This document shows, piece after piece, positions 49,716 through 60,969 of a stretch of 64,000 bases of DNA. The number at the start of each line of letters is the position of its first letter. Within the stretch, counting starts at the first letter, position 1. The translations under genes were made by a program, and so were the position numbers. The DNA comes from Laburnicola sp. R22_1. Taxonomy: Eukaryota > Ascomycota > Dothideomycetes > Pleosporales > Didymosphaeriaceae. The stretch spans positions 1,178,001 through 1,242,000 of the forward strand of contig JACONQ010000006.1 in the NCBI GenBank assembly GCA_014281115.1, read 5' to 3'. Below the pieces are notes generated by a model that did no database searches, had not been told where the DNA came from, and saw nothing but the letters and a program-made list of their open reading frames with translations.

Positions 49716-50332
49716 ACTATTTCTATAAATAAGAATAAATTTTATACATTTTATACAATTGCTTCCTTTATTTTATATAGTAGTAATAGTTACTTACTAA
49801 CTTTATAAAGGTTTAATCTGCTATTCTCTTATATATAGAGAATAGGGTATAATAAAATAAATTATATAGCTAATAATTAATAATGTTTCTATTGCTTCTA
49901 AATTTTCTATAAAGTAAATATAGCCACAGGCAAATTGTATAGGTGGATAAGAGATACTTTCCCCTAGTAAAAACAGCCCTTTAAAGGGGGTTAAGAGAAA
50001 ACCAACACTAGTGGCCTATTATCTATTCAAAGCGTAAACTGAAATTTCTAACAAAGTTTTTCCTAAATTAGAAGATAGTAATATGCCTTAATTAACTTTC
50101 TTATCCTATAAGTTTAAATCTTAATAACTTATTAAGACTAATTAATAACTAGTTAGAGATTTCTTAATTATTAGAGGTACTTGCTAATAATAGCTTTCTA
50201 ATTCTATAAGTTTAATCTAATAACTTAGTTAAGACTAGCTTAAATAGTTAGAAATTTCTTAATTATTAGAGATACTAGCTTATTTAGGCTACTTTTCTTC
50301 TTATCTACAAAGATTAGTTTTTTAGTGTTTAA

Positions 50333-50510
50333 AAACCAGAGGGGGGAGAGGGCGAGATTCGAACTCGCTGAGTCTAAGTTTTCGCTTATTTCTAGACTAA
50401 AATCCTCGTTTATAGTCCCTCACCACAGCGTAGATTCACTATCTAGACTTCTGCTATACTTAGACGGCCTTACGCTCGTACTCACCACAATACGCCCCTC
50501 TATAGCTAAT
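50333..50510 (-). other. GC-retaining tRNA-like segment
   Basis: This short stretch stands out by its GC content. On the minus strand it contains GCGAGTTCGAATCTCGC, a perfect T-arm hairpin with the TTCGAAT loop, preceded by possible stems (AGTCTAG/CTTAGACT) and GGCCG. I cannot fold a complete cloverleaf: the 3' acceptor strand has no matching 5' strand at the right distance. It may be a tRNA relic or the tRNA-derived head of another short retroposon. Confidence 0.3.
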
Positions 50511-50577
50511 AATAACTTATATAATTTGTCTTTACTCTTACTAATTTATAGTTAAGAATTAGTTAACTACTAATTAG

Positions 50578-50890
50578 TATTAAATAGGCTCTATAGCTAG
50601 CTATATAAATATTAATATTTAATACTCTATATTAGTAAGTATAAAGGGTGTATGAGATAATTATACAAGAAAAGAAAATAATATAATAGAACTAACTTAG
50701 TATTAATTACTTATCTCTAGAAAGGATGTAAATAGAAAAGAGAAGATTCTACAGCGTATAGGCTACAGCGCATAGACATTACATAATCTCCACATAATGC
50801 TATTATATAATAATATTAAAACCTTAACCCCCTTACGTGCCTATACCTATATAGTGTACGGATAAGTCTAGTAATTAGTTACCTAGCTAA
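50578..50890 (+). repeat. Inner LTR, right copy
   Basis: Same sequence as 45752-46046 in the same orientation, with transition differences. Confidence 0.62.
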
Positions 50891-51599
50891 ATACTTAATA
50901 GGTAGTAGGTAAGGGCTAGGATAGTTATAGTAAAGAGAGTAGATTTCTATAATTAGTACTATCCTAGATTAAATATAAGCTTAACTAAAGTCTAAAGTAG
51001 TAAAAGATTAGAGTAAAGTGTATAAGGCTACTTAGTAAAGTAGAGTAGTAAAAGATTAGAATAAACTAGATAGAGCTAGAGTAAAGTTAGCTAGGGTAAC
51101 TTATTTAAGTTTTCTAAATTAGTTATAAGGGGCGCTATTATAAAAAAATAAAGGGTAAAAATAATTTAAGTTTTCTAAAAGTATTAGAGTAGTTTATAAG
51201 GGGCGTCTAAAGTACCTAAATAAAAAAATAAAGAAAAATAAAAAGAAATATCTAGGTTTAAAGGTATAGTTTAGATGTGCGAGCTAGTACCTAAATTTAG
51301 TAGGTTTAGGTATTTTATAAGTAAGCGAGCTAGTATACTTATAAAGTAAGTAAAAGGTATTAGACGCCTTATAAAGAAAGTAAAGTAAAAAGTAGCTAGT
51401 AGACTTAGAATTCTAGTCTCTTTAAATAGGCTTTAGTAGTGTTTTAATTCCACTAGCGCTAAAGTAGTACTAGTAACTTAGAGTAATCTCTCTTAATAAA
51501 CTATAGTAGTGCAACCTATTAAACTAGTCTCTTATAGAAATAACTAACTAAACTCCTTACTCTTATATAATAAGTAGAAGAGGAACTTAGAAGTAGTCT

Positions 51600-51960
51600 T
51601 TCTTAATAGATCTTAGCGTAGTATAATAACTGCCTAGTACTAAAGTAACTAATAAACTTCTAGCCTAACCTAGTAAGTAATAGTCTAATCTATCTTAGCG
51701 TAGTATAATAACTGCCTAAAGCTTTTAGCCTAATCTAGTAAGCTTAGCGTAGTGTAATAACTACCTAGTACTAAAGTAACTAATAAACTTCTAGCCTAAT
51801 TTAGTAAATAATAGTCTAATCTACCTTAGCATAGTATAACAACTATCTAAAACTTTTAGCTTAATCTAGTAAGCTTAGCGTAGTATAATAACTATCTAGC
51901 ACTAAAGTAACTAATATGCTTCTCGTCTCATTTAGTAAGCTAAAACTTCTACTAATTTAA
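51600..51960 (+). repeat. Imperfect tandem repeat of CTTAGCGTAGTATAATAACT blocks
   Basis: The block CTTAGCGTAGTATAATAACT recurs at about 51612, 51694, 51736, 51825 and 51872, with intervening CTAGTACTAAAGTAACTAAT and TTCTAGCCTAA segments. It lies in the internal region of the outer LTR element. Confidence 0.75.
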
Positions 51961-52042
51961 CTGTCTATAGACAGCGTCTTAAAAGAGGAGTAGATATTAT
52001 ATTACTATTTATAGCTAAATAGAAATAGTTAATTTTAGTATA

Positions 52043-52325
52043 ATATAAGAGCGGTACACAGTCTTAAAGGGCAAACCTCTTAGGGATAGCTAGTATAGTT
52101 AAAAAAGATAACTAAATTAAGACTATACTAAGATAGGAGATAAGGAAGAGACCTAGGAGGTCCTTACTTATATAGTAGGTAGCGTAGGGCATAGGCCTAT
52201 ACTAATTATACACTAACACTAACTAGAAAAGGCGCCTTTTATAAGGGTAAAGGCGCTATTAGGGTGTAAAAGAAAAGGTAATAGTAAATAACTAGTAGAA
52301 AGATAGGTACGAACTATTATATATA
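52043..52325 (+). repeat. Outer LTR, right copy
   Basis: Same sequence as 44141-44411 with scattered C/T and G/A differences. This copy keeps more GC. Confidence 0.65.
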
Positions 52326-52945
52326 GCAAATATATTCTAAATATATTTAGGATATATTTATAGACCTTAGAACTACTACTTCTTCTTCTTTTTAAACTAA
52401 AACTAATTTCTTTTAAATTAAAGCTACTACTATGCAAGCTATAGCTATTTCTTTTTCTTCTCTTTTTAAACTCCACCTTCTACTTTTCTAAGGCATGTCT
52501 ATTTTACTTTAGCTGTATTTTCTTATAATTAGCCTATATATTTTAACTTAGTAGTACTGTCTATTACTATAGAGACTATAATATACTTAAACAAATTAGT
52601 AAAATAATTAGAATATATTTAACCTTTCTTACCCTAGTGCTAAAGAGGAATAAAGTAGTAAGAACTTTAAGATAGATAGAGTTTATAATACTAATCTGCT
52701 TTTAGATAATATAGATAGTGTACGCCTTACTTACTTAGAAGTAATATATTTAAAAGTATCTAACTAGTATGGTACCTTATCTTTAATAGGTATGCTAGTA
52801 GAAATTATCTTCTTCTACTATTGCTCTAAACCTATTAGAAATATATTTATAATATATTTATATATTCTTACTTTGTTTTACTTTCTTATTCCTCTTATGC
52901 TAAGTATTTATAATAAACTACTAGTTTATTAATAAAAGCGTTTAT

Positions 52946-53078
52946 GTGTGTGTGGCGTTAAATTAACTACTTAGGAATAGTACGACAAAGGCTTTTATCT
53001 TAAATAACATGACAAAAAAAGCAGAGCCCCCTGCTTAGTAATTAAAAAGACCGTGAAAAGGTGATCACAAAAAAAAGA
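52946..53078 (-). mobile_element. CA-tailed short retroposon, family 1 copy 7
   Basis: 133 bp, flanked by the perfect 12-bp repeat AAAAGCGTTTAT at 52934-52945 and 53079-53090. Here the CA tail is longest (GTGTGTGTGGCG at left). Confidence 0.75.
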
Positions 53079-53494
53079 AAAAGCGTTTATAGGTATAATA
53101 AATACTATATTTTTCTTAGAATAAATATTTTATAATATCTTAAAGGTTTATTTATATTGTACTTCGATATATTAGTAATATATTTCTAATATATTTAAAA
53201 ATAAATATACTTTAAAATCCTCCTAGATAGAAGTATAAACTGCCTCTACTTATTAGTTTTTAAGTAACCCTATTGCGTTTAATTCCTGCGTTATTGTATT
53301 GCATTACTAGCGCCTATATAATATTATATAATATTATATATATGCTAAGCCCTAGGACTAGAGCGCGTTAAAGTTTTCTAATGCCTTTCCTAGCTTCTAA
53401 GACAACTAACCCTATAATAATAACACCCTAACTTGCTTGCCTACTATCGCGTTACTAGATAATAGATAACCTATTGTACGCATATATACATACT

Positions 53495-53530
<36 letters not shown>
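53495..53530 (+). repeat. CTA microsatellite, about 12 units
   Basis: Uninterrupted CTA trinucleotide run inside the family 2 element. Confidence 0.95.
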
Positions 53531-53763
53531 TAATATATAATAAATCGCGCGCGCGCTTTCTACTCCTAATACTAAATAGTACTCTAACACTTTACTAGTC
53601 TTATTCTACTTAGTACCTATAGATATTCTATAGTATAATTATATATTTATATATTCTCTACACCTTTAGCATCTACTTAATATATTTACTATCTTTAAAG
53701 TAAGTAGCTATTAATTAGATATCTAACTTTAAGTAGTAATTACTATAAGCTATATAGTAGTAT

Positions 53764-53850
53764 TACTAAGTAGGGGCTCTGCTTTTTTTGTTATATTATT
53801 TAAGATAAAAGTCTTTATCGTTCTACCCCTATGTACTTAATTTAATAACA
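53764..53850 (+). mobile_element. CA-tailed short retroposon, family 1 copy 8 (shortest)
   Basis: 87 bp, flanked by the perfect 13-bp repeat TATATAGTAGTAT at 53751-53763 and 53851-53863. It keeps the shared CA-tail end at right and is shortened at the other end, starting within the hairpin region. Confidence 0.7.
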
Positions 53851-54561
53851 TATATAGTAGTATATAGCTACTAGCCCAAACTCTTACTATATAAAAATAT
53901 CTATATTCTTCTAGTCCTTATTCTTAATAATTATAAGCATCTTATATCTAAACTAATATAAGGCAATTTATATTATAAAGTATTCTACTAATTCTAGACT
54001 CCTACTTACTAAGATCTGTATTCTTCTTAATATAGTAATCTAATTCTATAGTAGCTATCTATAGGTCCTTTGTATAGACTATGCAATTTTTAATATTATA
54101 TAGTATCTAGCTATTATATCTAGCCACGTTATTATTATTTATATCTTCTAAATAGGGGCGTAATACTATATATCTAGTAGCGATAGTATTTTTAGGGTAA
54201 GAAATAGATATAGGAACTAACCTTAAAGTCTTAACTAGTAATTAAATATTTGCAAGAATAAAAAGGTAGTATAAATAGGCAATCTTTATCTAGTCGCGCA
54301 TTTTATACTGCGTAGACAGTAGCTACGTAGTTAAGTTATATTATTATTAACTTTAGTACCTAGTATATTTTATAATTAACTACCTTATTATTAGTATAAG
54401 GGGCTACTTTGCATGTGCTAATAAATAGTCCCTATCTAGCCTAATTTATTTTGCTACTTTACCTTTTTTTAATATATTTTTAGCATACCTAACGCTTTCC
54501 CTTATAGCGTTATACTATACACTAAAAGGTCTGCAATATTTCTCTTTCTAATACTTTAAAA

Positions 54562-55880
54562 CAGCCTTTAGGAGTAGTTACCGCTTGCCTATATAGTAAC
54601 TCTTATTTCTAGCTTGCTTAGTAGCATTTAAATATAATACTAAATTATTTTAGGTATTTTTAGTATATAACTTGTAGCTTGTAATAGACTAGTTATAATA
54701 ATAGGATATTTCTTATATTTTGCCTAGTCTTATACCTTTTCTAATCTATGCTTTTAAATATATTTAGAAATTATTTACAAAATGTTTAAATGGAGTCATA
54801 TATAGATAAGAAGATTATAAAGCTTTATATACTCTGCCTCTATTTAACTACTATTATTAGTACTATTGTATAGAACATTAACAACAAAATTATTATTATT
54901 TTGTGTATATTTTATTACTACCACTATGTGCTAGGTGCTAGGTTAGAAGTAGTTCTATATATAGTATCTAGTCTTGCTCTAATAGCTAACTACCTAGAAG
55001 TAAGTATCTATTATTTTCTATATTTATTAGTACTTTAGTTTAAATATATTCTAAAGATATTTAGAATTTATTTATACCTATTATAGACGCTTTAGATACA
55101 GGGTATATATTACTTTTTATAGGTTATAGTAATTCTTTTATATAAATCTTTACTATACGCTTATAGAATAAGCTGTAGCTTTTTACTCTCTATTTCTTTT
55201 ACTACTATAATAGCTTTTTAAGTTTACTAAATATTTTTATAAAGCGCTAGGATTATCTTAGTATATAAACACCTTTATAGTTTATTTTAAATGTTTTTAT
55301 AGTACTTTATACCTATATATATATATACTTTAATTTCTATACTATACTATTAAGAAAAGGCGAGGTAGCTTTTCTAGTAGAGTATGCCTTTCTTTTTAAA
55401 TATTAGATTTTAAATATATTTTAAATATATTTAAGTACTTACTAATAACGCCTAGTCTAGTACTTATTCTTTAGTAGAGTATACACTACCTACTAGCTAT
55501 ACTATACTTATAATATATATAGCTCCCCTTTATATATTTTAAGATATATTAGTAATAAAGAAGTGTAAATTATCTCTTATATATATAATATAGAATTTAG
55601 CTTTTATTAAAGCTTTTTAGTGTAAAAGGTGTAAGTATTTATATAAATATATTATAAATATATATTAGCTAGCTATTTAACCTTATTATTAGGTTCTAGG
55701 CTATAATCTAAGTTAATATATAGGTTTACACCTACCTTCTATATTAAATTATAGGGCGTATTTAATAGTTTAGGTTATAGTATTAAATTATATATAGGGT
55801 CTATTTTTAAATAGGTTTAAAATAACTTAATAAAATATTTAAAATAAGTTTAAGGGAAAAAAGTTAACCTAAGCTAATAC
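54562..55880. other. AT-rich relic DNA left of the single-gene island
   Basis: Decayed repeat sequence with no readable gene. Composition becomes balanced at about 55890. Confidence 0.45.
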
Positions 55881-56090
55881 TAAAAAGTTTTCACTGCCTA
55901 TTTTAGTAAGGTGCAGTGGGCTGAGTTATTGTGGGGCAGTATTGGGCGACGCTAAAAGCACTATTGGGTGAGCTGCCTCCTTTCAACTCAGCCCCCAAAA
56001 TCCCCCGGCGGATGGCGCCAGCCTCGAGAAGATAAAAAATGTGGTCCCAGGCTCAAGTCGCGCGCGAACATTCGCGCACACGTTACTGCG
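55881..56090 (+). promoter_or_regulatory. Promoter side of the 804-residue membrane-protein gene
   Basis: This is the balanced stretch directly upstream of the ATG at 56091. An upstream frame from 55968 continues into the gene, but the ATG at 56091 (context CTGCGATGG) opens the better protein start. Confidence 0.4.
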
Positions 56091-58566
56091 ATGGCTTCTT
56101 TCAGTACCAAAAAATCGCAATCGAAAGCGGCGACAGAGCATCTCGACACCGAGAACCCCCAGTTACCCTCCCCCACACCTCATAAGCGGGAGCAGTCGCT
56201 TGTCGATTGGACCTTGCCCAACCTTAACATCGATGATATCCAGTCGAAGCTCACAAGCCATGAGCATTTTGAAATCAAAAGCGGATATACAATGAGCGGC
56301 CTGCCTAAATTCCACGATCTGACGGCGTAGTGAGTCATTTCGAAGAACCAACCAGACAGAGACATGTGCTCATTGTATCCCTGCATCCAGCGGTGTGTCC
56401 ACAGAAGATGAAGTCAAATTCTGGAAGAAAGAGGTCGCGCGCCTGGTCAAAGTTGCCAACAGCCCAAATACCGTCCTTCTCAACGGAGAAGAGGACTGGT
56501 TCGGACAGGCGGACGGCGATGGGTACACCAACTTGCACAAGGTCACCCTGCAGCTACAAGACGCGTTGGATATCTGCATCCACGACAACGAATTGCTATT
56601 GCTTGAACACATGCCGAGTCAGACGGATCAGCAGAGCTACAGCAGCGCGCGCGGCAGGTTATTGCGAGACTACGATCCCGAGACTGCGAAAGAACGGTTT
56701 CAGCGACACTTGCGGCTCGATAGCAACAATGATAGGTTCTATCATGCCCTGGTCAATTATCTGACGGCTACGATGTTGCGAACCCTCTTGCGGACGATGC
56801 GCGGAGCTTTATGGGAAGAGCACTGCGTTGCGACAATCGCGAAATTTTCAGCTAAGCTGAAAGTCTTGCTGAACGATCTGCCCAGGTCAGCATCAATATG
56901 CTTATCAAGGACGGAGGAGGTCCGTTTCCGCACAACGCACAACGCACGCGTACAGAAGAGGATTGGCTACGATGGTGATCGAGAGGATAAGGATAACTAC
57001 GAACCGGATGCCGAATCAGCACCAAAGGATAAGAAAGACTACTGGCAGCCTGGCCGGGTCGATGCGGAGATGCGGTACTTCATCGTGATGAAGACGTTCA
57101 ATCTAGGTATCTCAAGGCTTCTGCTCTCGGCCCTTTCGAACCTGAGCTCAAATGAGGACACCGAGATGTCCGCCGATGTTTTCGACACGACTGTATTGAT
57201 GTACGAAGATTATATCACCAACCGGCGCTTATTGTTGTGCTCTCAGCGTGACGGTACCATCGGCGCTGCAGCCGATCAGAGAGTTATCGCCTCGGCCGGT
57301 GCGGCATTCAAGGTGTGCCTGGACGTTTGGAGATTGTTGAGAGCGACGTCAAAGGAGAAGGGCATTGCATCCGACAACTTCTGGACTATGGTGTCCTGGA
57401 AGTGGACCGAGCTCGATCCAGGAACTTTGGATCCCCAGCCCGACCATATCACATCGTCGGCGAAATTGACCACGATGAAGAGTGTCATATCAGCCTTTGT
57501 GCCTTATTCGATGGTGTGTGGTAGCTTCCCGAGTCTCTTGCAGGACATGTCAAACAACGTTTCCCTCATCGCAGATCCCACGGCACCTGTCAAGCTGGTT
57601 AGACAAAATCCATTTTTGGCTGCCTTCGTTGTGAGGACCAGTGCGTACATGTCGCGACGAATGGACATTTTCAAGGATGATGATGCTTGTGATATCTCAC
57701 AGTCCTATCTCGCTCGCGGCAAGGCGCTGGCTCGGTCGGCGACAGACCCCATGCTGACCATGTATGTTGATGAGAAAATTCCAGTCTCAGACCAGGCTCT
57801 CCGACATCACCGAGATCGGCAACGGAAAGAGATGAGAAAGGCCATGCAGGAGTTCCAGACATGGATGATCGACGAGACAACAGTCGTGATCCCAAATAGG
57901 AAATATGCCTGGGGTTTTTTAGGGGGTTGCATGATGCTCGTACTGGGTGGTCTGGCCATGGGATTATCCGTTGGCGATCGCATCGAAGGCGTGGACCCAC
58001 TAGGCTTCGCCACTTACTGCTGGGTCCTTTCTGGATTCGTGTTATTGGTCGCCAAGTCCATGCGTGTCGAGAATTGGCCATGGAGCCGCTTCTTCCGTGG
58101 ACAAGTAGTGTGTCGGTCCCTCAGAGAAGTCGTTTCTGTTACTGGAATGGACTCACAGATTATTCTTTCCATCCTATTACGACTTGAACCGCGCATGAAC
58201 TTGATCAAAAGAGGACCCTTTAACGCCGTCTTTTCCAAGCAAGGCCCCGAGGGATTCGCCATCGACGTTCCTTTCCGCACATCCACTCTTATGGAAGGTG
58301 GATTGATCCTGGTTAAGGTACAAAGTGTGGTCGGTGATGCTCTAGTAGGTATTCGGTCTGATCTTTGGACACGGTACGATTCTGTTTCTCCGAAAGGGGA
58401 TAATGAGAAGACAGACAGGGTCGTGTGCAGGGATTTTCTGGATCCAGCAACCTGGATGAGTAGTTCGACAGGCGGGAAAGATTACCCCCTGTACACGCTA
58501 AGCCGGTCTAATATCCAATGGTTCCGAGTTGTGGGTTTGTTCGAGAAAGACGCTTATTTCAATTGA
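56091..58566 (+). CDS. Conserved fungal hypothetical protein with C-terminal membrane segments
   Basis: Two exons, 56091-56329 and 56391-58566, join across a 61-bp intron (donor GTGAGT, acceptor TCCAG) and give 804 residues. The first 60 residues are polar and Ser/Pro/Lys-rich. Residues about 80-575 form a large soluble, mostly helical region. Two hydrophobic helices follow near 585-605 (FLGGCMMLVLGGLAMGL) and 619-638 (TYCWVLSGFVLLVA). The basic-aromatic block RVENWPWSRFFRGQVVCRS comes next, then a globular C-terminal domain containing GPFNAVF and GFAIDVPF. I have the impression of a lineage-specific fungal family of membrane-anchored proteins, but I know no function for it. There is no signal peptide. 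It is the only gene in a 2.7-kb island between two repeat deserts, and its frame is undamaged. The alternative start at 55968 would add 41 residues. Confidence 0.8.
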
Positions 58567-58850
58567 GCTGCTGGGGACGATGGTGCACAATTCCAAGAGC
58601 CTCCCCCGCCACCACAAAACAAGAATTCCCAACATTGCAAATCAATCGGACAATCGGACAATCGACGCTGAATGGTTGGTCCAGGCTGACGTGTGTACGG
58701 AAATCGATCGTAAAGGCAACACATCCAGCGGACATCCTTAGGAACGTATAATGTCCTCCTGTTATGCTGCTGCGCAAGATTTTCTTTCCTGTCGAATATT
58801 CTAGCAAAGGAATGCAGTCGCCCAAGGCTGTGGCTATAACTACTAACTTA
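58567..58850. other. 3' flank of the 804-residue gene
   Basis: Balanced composition with no separate gene; probably the 3' untranslated region. The island ends abruptly at about 58850. Confidence 0.4.
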
Positions 58851-59394
58851 TAACTTGCGTTAACTATAGGTTACTATTAGCTAAGTAGTTTTTATAGCCT
58901 TAGCCTTTTTAAATTTTATTTATTTTAGGCTACTTTACCTACTAATTATTTTTTTACTTTATATACTACTAAATAATATAAATATAAGTACCTAGTTTTT
59001 TTAAAAAAAAATAAAAGAACTATTTAGTAGTATTTTTCTATATAACTTTATTTTTCTATTTTAACTAAGCTATAGTAGGCTATTTACCTAATATATATAG
59101 TATAAAATAATACGTATACTAATATATAAGCGCCTACTACTTTATTTTTAAAGTTAAATTATAAATACTAATACTACTATATATAATCTTTTTTTATATT
59201 AACACTATCTTAAAACGCTTTTCTATATTAATAATAGTAGAAGGAATAACTGCTATTATTATAATATTTTTATTAGAAATCCCTTAGTCGCAAAAAAAAA
59301 AAAACTATAATTTTTTTATACTTATATTAAATTTGCTTAGCTAAAGCTAATAATTACTAAATAATTTAAAAATCGTTTTAATAATAATAATACT
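58851..59394. other. AT-rich relic DNA
   Basis: No gene or defined element. A run of A's lies at about 59290-59303. Confidence 0.4.
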
Positions 59395-59533
59395 AATATA
59401 TTCTATTAGTAGCCTGGATAGATTAGTAGCCCGGACAGTTTTTCTTGGCAACTTCGAGGTCCCTTATAACTTATTATAGAACACCACCAACGTTACTTTA
59501 TAGTGACTTATAATAACCTACTATAACTTATAA
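59395..59533 (-). mobile_element. Terminal fragment of the Fot-like family (copy D)
   Basis: It matches the 3' terminal 140 bp of copies A-C in reverse (ATATTCTATTAGTAGCC, then CTTCGAGGTCCCTTATAACT), preceded by TA. The first 35 bases carry a duplicated TAGTAGCC word. It ends abruptly and joins an unrelated transposase. Confidence 0.75.
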
Positions 59534-59615
59534 TAACGTGTTTATAAGTAAGCGGCGCATATAAGCGAGCGGCGCACCCCACTAACTTTTTGCGACGCGT
59601 TACCTATTAACTATA

Positions 59616-60955
59616 ATGGCTCTACCAACGCTTATTCAATTGCCCTATAATGAGGCAAATATCTTCCTAGCTATCTTAGCTATTAAACAGAATTAAATTT
59701 AGAGTGGACGACGCGCTGCTACTATGTACAGCATCCCTAAAACTACGCTCTGGCGCCAACACGTAGGAATCGCTACGCAACGCGACTGTGAGCCTAAATT
59801 AAAGAAGCTTACTAAGCTAGAAGAGGAGGTGATTGTTAAGCACATACTTAACCTAGATTCGCGAGGATTTGCGCCCACTCTAGGTGCTGTACAAGATATG
59901 GCGAATAAGCTGCTTACTAAGCGCAGCGCAGGCCACGTTGGCTAGCTATGGCCTAGGAACTTTGTTAAGCGAACAGACAGCCTTACAACGCGATTTAATT
60001 AACCCTACGATTGACAGCGAGCCCTCTGCGAGGACCCGACAGCTATACAGGCCTGGTTTGAGCTAGTAGCACGCACAAAGGCCACCTACGATATCTGTGA
60101 TAAGGATACCTTTAACTTTAACGAGACTGGCTTTCTAATAGGTAAAATATCCTTCCAGCTAGTTGTTACTAGCTTAGAGAGGCGTGGCCAGCCAAAAGCG
60201 ATCTAGCTAGGCAATCGCGAGTGGGTGACGGCGATCTATAGAATTAACGCTGCTAGGTGGGCAATCCCGCCCTTTATTATCTTTGCTGGCCAGTACCACC
60301 TCTCTGCCTGGTACGAGGGCAACGATATACCAGGTGACTAGGCTATTAGTCTTAGCGACAATGGCTGGACTACAAACGAGCTTAGTGTTGCCTAGCTATG
60401 GCATTTTATTAAGCATATAGTAGAGCGTAGAGTAGGCGCGCGTTAGCTCCTAATACTTAACAGCTATAAGAGCTACAACTCGCTCGAATTCTAGGAGATC
60501 TATAGGGAGAACAAGATCTATACCCTATGCATGCCACCATATTTGTCACACCTCCTACAGCCACTTAACGTGGGCTGTTTCTTGCTATTAAAGCGGGCGT
60601 ATGGGCGCTAGGTTAAGGGCCTAATACGCGACCATATTAACCATATCACTAAGCTTAAGTTCCTACTAGCCTTCTGCGCCGCCTACAACTAGTTAATTAT
60701 AAAGGAGAATATCTGCGCAAGCTTTCAAGGCGCTGGGCTAGTCCCATACAATCCAGAGGCGGTAATATTAAAGCTTGATGTGAAGCTTTGTACGCCGTCG
60801 CTAGCAGCTCTACCGTACCATGGGTGCGGGGTCAATGCGCGCCGAGCCTCAATGCGCGCTCAACACCAAACCAGCTCAGCTAAACTTGAAGCTGCAGAGC
60901 TCCCTACAATTGCTATTATTATAAGAATTTCTGGTGATGAGGTCTATGAATCTTA
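59616..60955 (+). pseudogene. Second pogo-type transposase, frame broken but lightly mutated
   Basis: A plus-strand frame from an ATG at 59616 with several stops and at least one frame shift near 59940-60000. It reads the usual order: MYSIPKTTLWRQHV (helix-turn-helix), EEEVIVKHILNLDSRGFAP (CENP-B-like block), LWPRNFVKR, AIQAWFELV, FNFNETGFLIGKIS (first catalytic region), WAIPPFIIFAGQYH, NGWTTNELSVA, LLILNSYKSYNSLEF (decayed DGHxSH), and LLQPLNVGCF before the third catalytic region. The CXXC knuckle tail of copies A-C is missing. After about 60800 the reading changes character and ends, where family members would carry a longer C-terminus. Damage is much milder than in copies A-C. Confidence 0.7.
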
Positions 60956-60969
60956 ATAATTAATTATAG

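Larger units (their letters stand above)
45752..50890 (-). mobile_element. Inner LTR retroelement with gag-like relic, hosting a family 1 retroposon
   Basis: LTRs at 45752-46046 and about 50578-50890 are in direct orientation (shared blocks GGCTCTACAGCTAGCTATA, ACTAACTTAGTATTAATTAC and TAGGCTGCGGCGCAT, mutated). On the minus strand, about 47600-46950, a broken frame resembles the gag protein of fungal LTR elements (FIDLYRRLDI, YLDIFLDILTSYAAQYYL). Only about 0.9 kb remains beyond it before the left LTR, too short for pol, so it may be non-autonomous or deleted. The family 1 copy at 48564-49715 is inserted inside. Three nesting levels are therefore visible. Confidence 0.6.
44141..52325. mobile_element. 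Outer LTR retroelement carrying a nested LTR element
   Basis: Direct repeats at 44141-44411 and 52043-52325 are clearly the same sequence (shared blocks GGGCAAACCTCTTAG, ACTAGAAAAGGCG and AGGCGCTATTA). Between them lies an inner LTR pair (45752-46046 and 50578-50890). The outer internal region, 44412-45751 plus 50891-52042, is decayed. I could not recognise gag or pol there, so superfamily and orientation are open. No perfect target duplication was identified. Confidence 0.62.
53218..54550 (-). mobile_element. Non-TIR mobile element with 11-bp target duplication, family 2 copy c
   Basis: It is flanked by the perfect 11-bp repeat ATACTTTAAAA at 53207-53217 and 54551-54561. Both ends match 22850-24802 and 29675-30290 in opposite orientation. 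A family 1 copy is inserted at 53764-53850 and a CTA microsatellite lies at 53495-53530. Confidence 0.65.

Noticed and set aside
53495..53530. CRISPR-like or regulatory array
   Set aside because: It is a plain CTA microsatellite. No spaced direct repeats exist, and the genome is eukaryotic.
57671..58286. Minus-strand frames of 90-136 codons
   Set aside because: They are antisense to the 804-residue protein, which has continuous coding character and an intron in a consistent frame.
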